In this document: positions 63,272 through 64,000 of the stretch, piece after piece
Position numbering within the stretch: the first letter of the stretch is position 1
Layout of the letters: each line of letters opens with the position of its first letter
DNA from: Planobacterium oryzisoli
GTDB lineage: Bacteria; Bacteroidota; Bacteroidia; Flavobacteriales; Weeksellaceae
DNA: 64,000 bases
Direction of reading: 5' to 3'
NCBI RefSeq assembly: GCF_015354315.1
Contig: NZ_JADKYY010000008.1
Coordinates: 1-64,000 of the forward strand
Translations under genes and position numbers: made by a program
The notes under the pieces: model-generated
Told to the model about the DNA's origin: nothing
Databases searched by the model: none
Seen by the model: only the letters and a program-made list of their open reading frames with translations

Positions 63272-64000
63272 TTATAGGGATTGCATGACACTTACTAACA
63301 CTTCCACGCTTTCTATAGGCATGGCATTGTAGATACTTGCGCGGTATCCACCCAGGCTACGGTGTCCGTTAAGGCCACTGATCCCAGCCTCTTTGCAGCG
63401 CTGATCGAACATCTCTTTAAGCTCTGGGCTTAAAAGCTCAAAAGAGACATTCATTACGGAACGGTCCTCTTTCACGCAGAACGTCTGGAAATGATCGTTG
63501 CGGTCTATCTCGTTATAAAGCAGCTCGGCTTTGGCGCGGTTTCTTTTTTCTGCGGCCTCAATACCTCCTGTTTTTTCCAGATGGCGAAGGGTCAGAAGCG
63601 TGGCGTAGACATTGAATACCGGAGGGGTGTTAAACATCGATTCCTTGGCTATATGGTTCTGGTAATCGAGATACGAGGGAATGGTACGTCCCGTTTTTCC
63701 AAGAATCTGTTCGTTCACTACCACAAGGGTAACACCCGCAGGTCCCATGTTTTTCTGTGCTCCGGCATAAATAAGGTCAAACTGGCTGAAATCGAGTTTT
63801 CTGGAAAAAATATCCGAGCTCATGTCACAACATACAGGGACAGGTACTTTCGGAAACTCCTGCATCTGGGTCCCGTAAATAGTATTATTAGAGGTACAGT
63901 GGAAGTAATCGTAACTATCATCCACCGTGAAATCCTTAGGAATATAGGAATAGTGCTTTTCTTTGGAGGATCCTACAATATCTACAGTGCCCAGTTTTTT
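63272..64000 (-). CDS. serC: Phosphoserine aminotransferase, 5' part outside the window
   Basis: C-terminal 242 codons of serC; the gene runs past position 64,000. The frame continues to the window edge (GSSKEKHYSYIPKDFTVDDS), so the GTG at 63,925 is not the start. The segment YFHCTSNNTIYGTQ, the pyridoxal-lysine motif YAGAQKNMGPAG (about 160 nt further along) and the terminal LGGYRASIYNAMP are family hallmarks. It makes phosphoserine from phosphohydroxypyruvate, with serA. Confidence 0.95.
   Translation of the reverse strand, partial: KKLGTVDIVGSSKEKHYSYIPKDFTVDDSYDYFHCTSNNTIYGTQMQEFPKVPVPVCCDMSSDIFSRKLDFSQFDLIYAGAQKNMGPAGVTLVVVNEQILGKTGRTIPSYLDYQNHIAKESMFNTPPVFNVYATLLTLRHLEKTGGIEAAEKRNRAKAELLYNEIDRNDHFQTFCVKEDRSVMNVSFELLSPELKEMFDQRCKEAGISGLNGHRSLGGYRASIYNAMPIESVEVLVSVMQSL

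Overview
The window is a chromosome segment from a member of the Bacteroidota, class Flavobacteriia, most likely family Weeksellaceae (Chryseobacterium relatives). The evidence is the set of lineage-typical proteins (DUF3098, DUF4294, TIGR02757, a fused E1 alpha/beta ketoacid dehydrogenase, a cyclophilin-FKBP lipoprotein, a DUF1015 gene beside serA/serC) and the recurrent TAnnTTTG -7 promoter element. The genus cannot be fixed from sequence alone.

Region 1 (about 1-12,000) is an AT-rich accessory island. It opens with a terminator and a duplicated dyad, then a type I restriction-modification operon of the EcoAI/EcoEI size class: hsdR, an unknown gene, a GIY-YIG protein, a PD-(D/E)XK nuclease-like protein, hsdM, hsdS, a coiled-coil membrane protein and another unknown gene. 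Next comes a three-gene cassette read here as a toxin-antitoxin-chaperone (TAC) system: a RelE/HigB-like toxin, an XRE antitoxin with a C-terminal extension, and a SecB-like chaperone. It sits behind a perfect 22-bp palindrome that overlaps the predicted transcription start. The island ends in decayed sequence: a broken gene and an IS982 transposase fragment.

Region 2 (12,000-64,000) is ordinary core genome with higher GC. It carries envelope and small membrane genes, an S9 peptidase, queA, rlmN, a polyprenyl synthase, fused 2-oxoacid dehydrogenase E1 and lpdA, a patatin, a potassium channel, a NIF3 protein followed by a coiled-coil protein that has lost its zinc ligands, acyl-CoA ligase and dehydrogenase genes, prfC, a CPBP protease, rdgB, rnz, TIGR02757 and mgtE. 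Then come rsmA, the ftsX-DUF3098-uppP-truB-rluF run, rpsA, rpe, an M42 peptidase, an S1/P1 nuclease, mnmD, ilvE, the PPIase lipoprotein, ktrAB, an M28 peptidase and the serine-biosynthesis cluster, with serC cut by the right edge. Small scars in this part include a 41-codon HIT-family fragment beside mgtE.

No tRNA, rRNA, CRISPR array or complete insertion sequence was seen. Several starts were moved downstream of the longest possible frame because of promoter position, signal peptides or overlap, and each case is noted.
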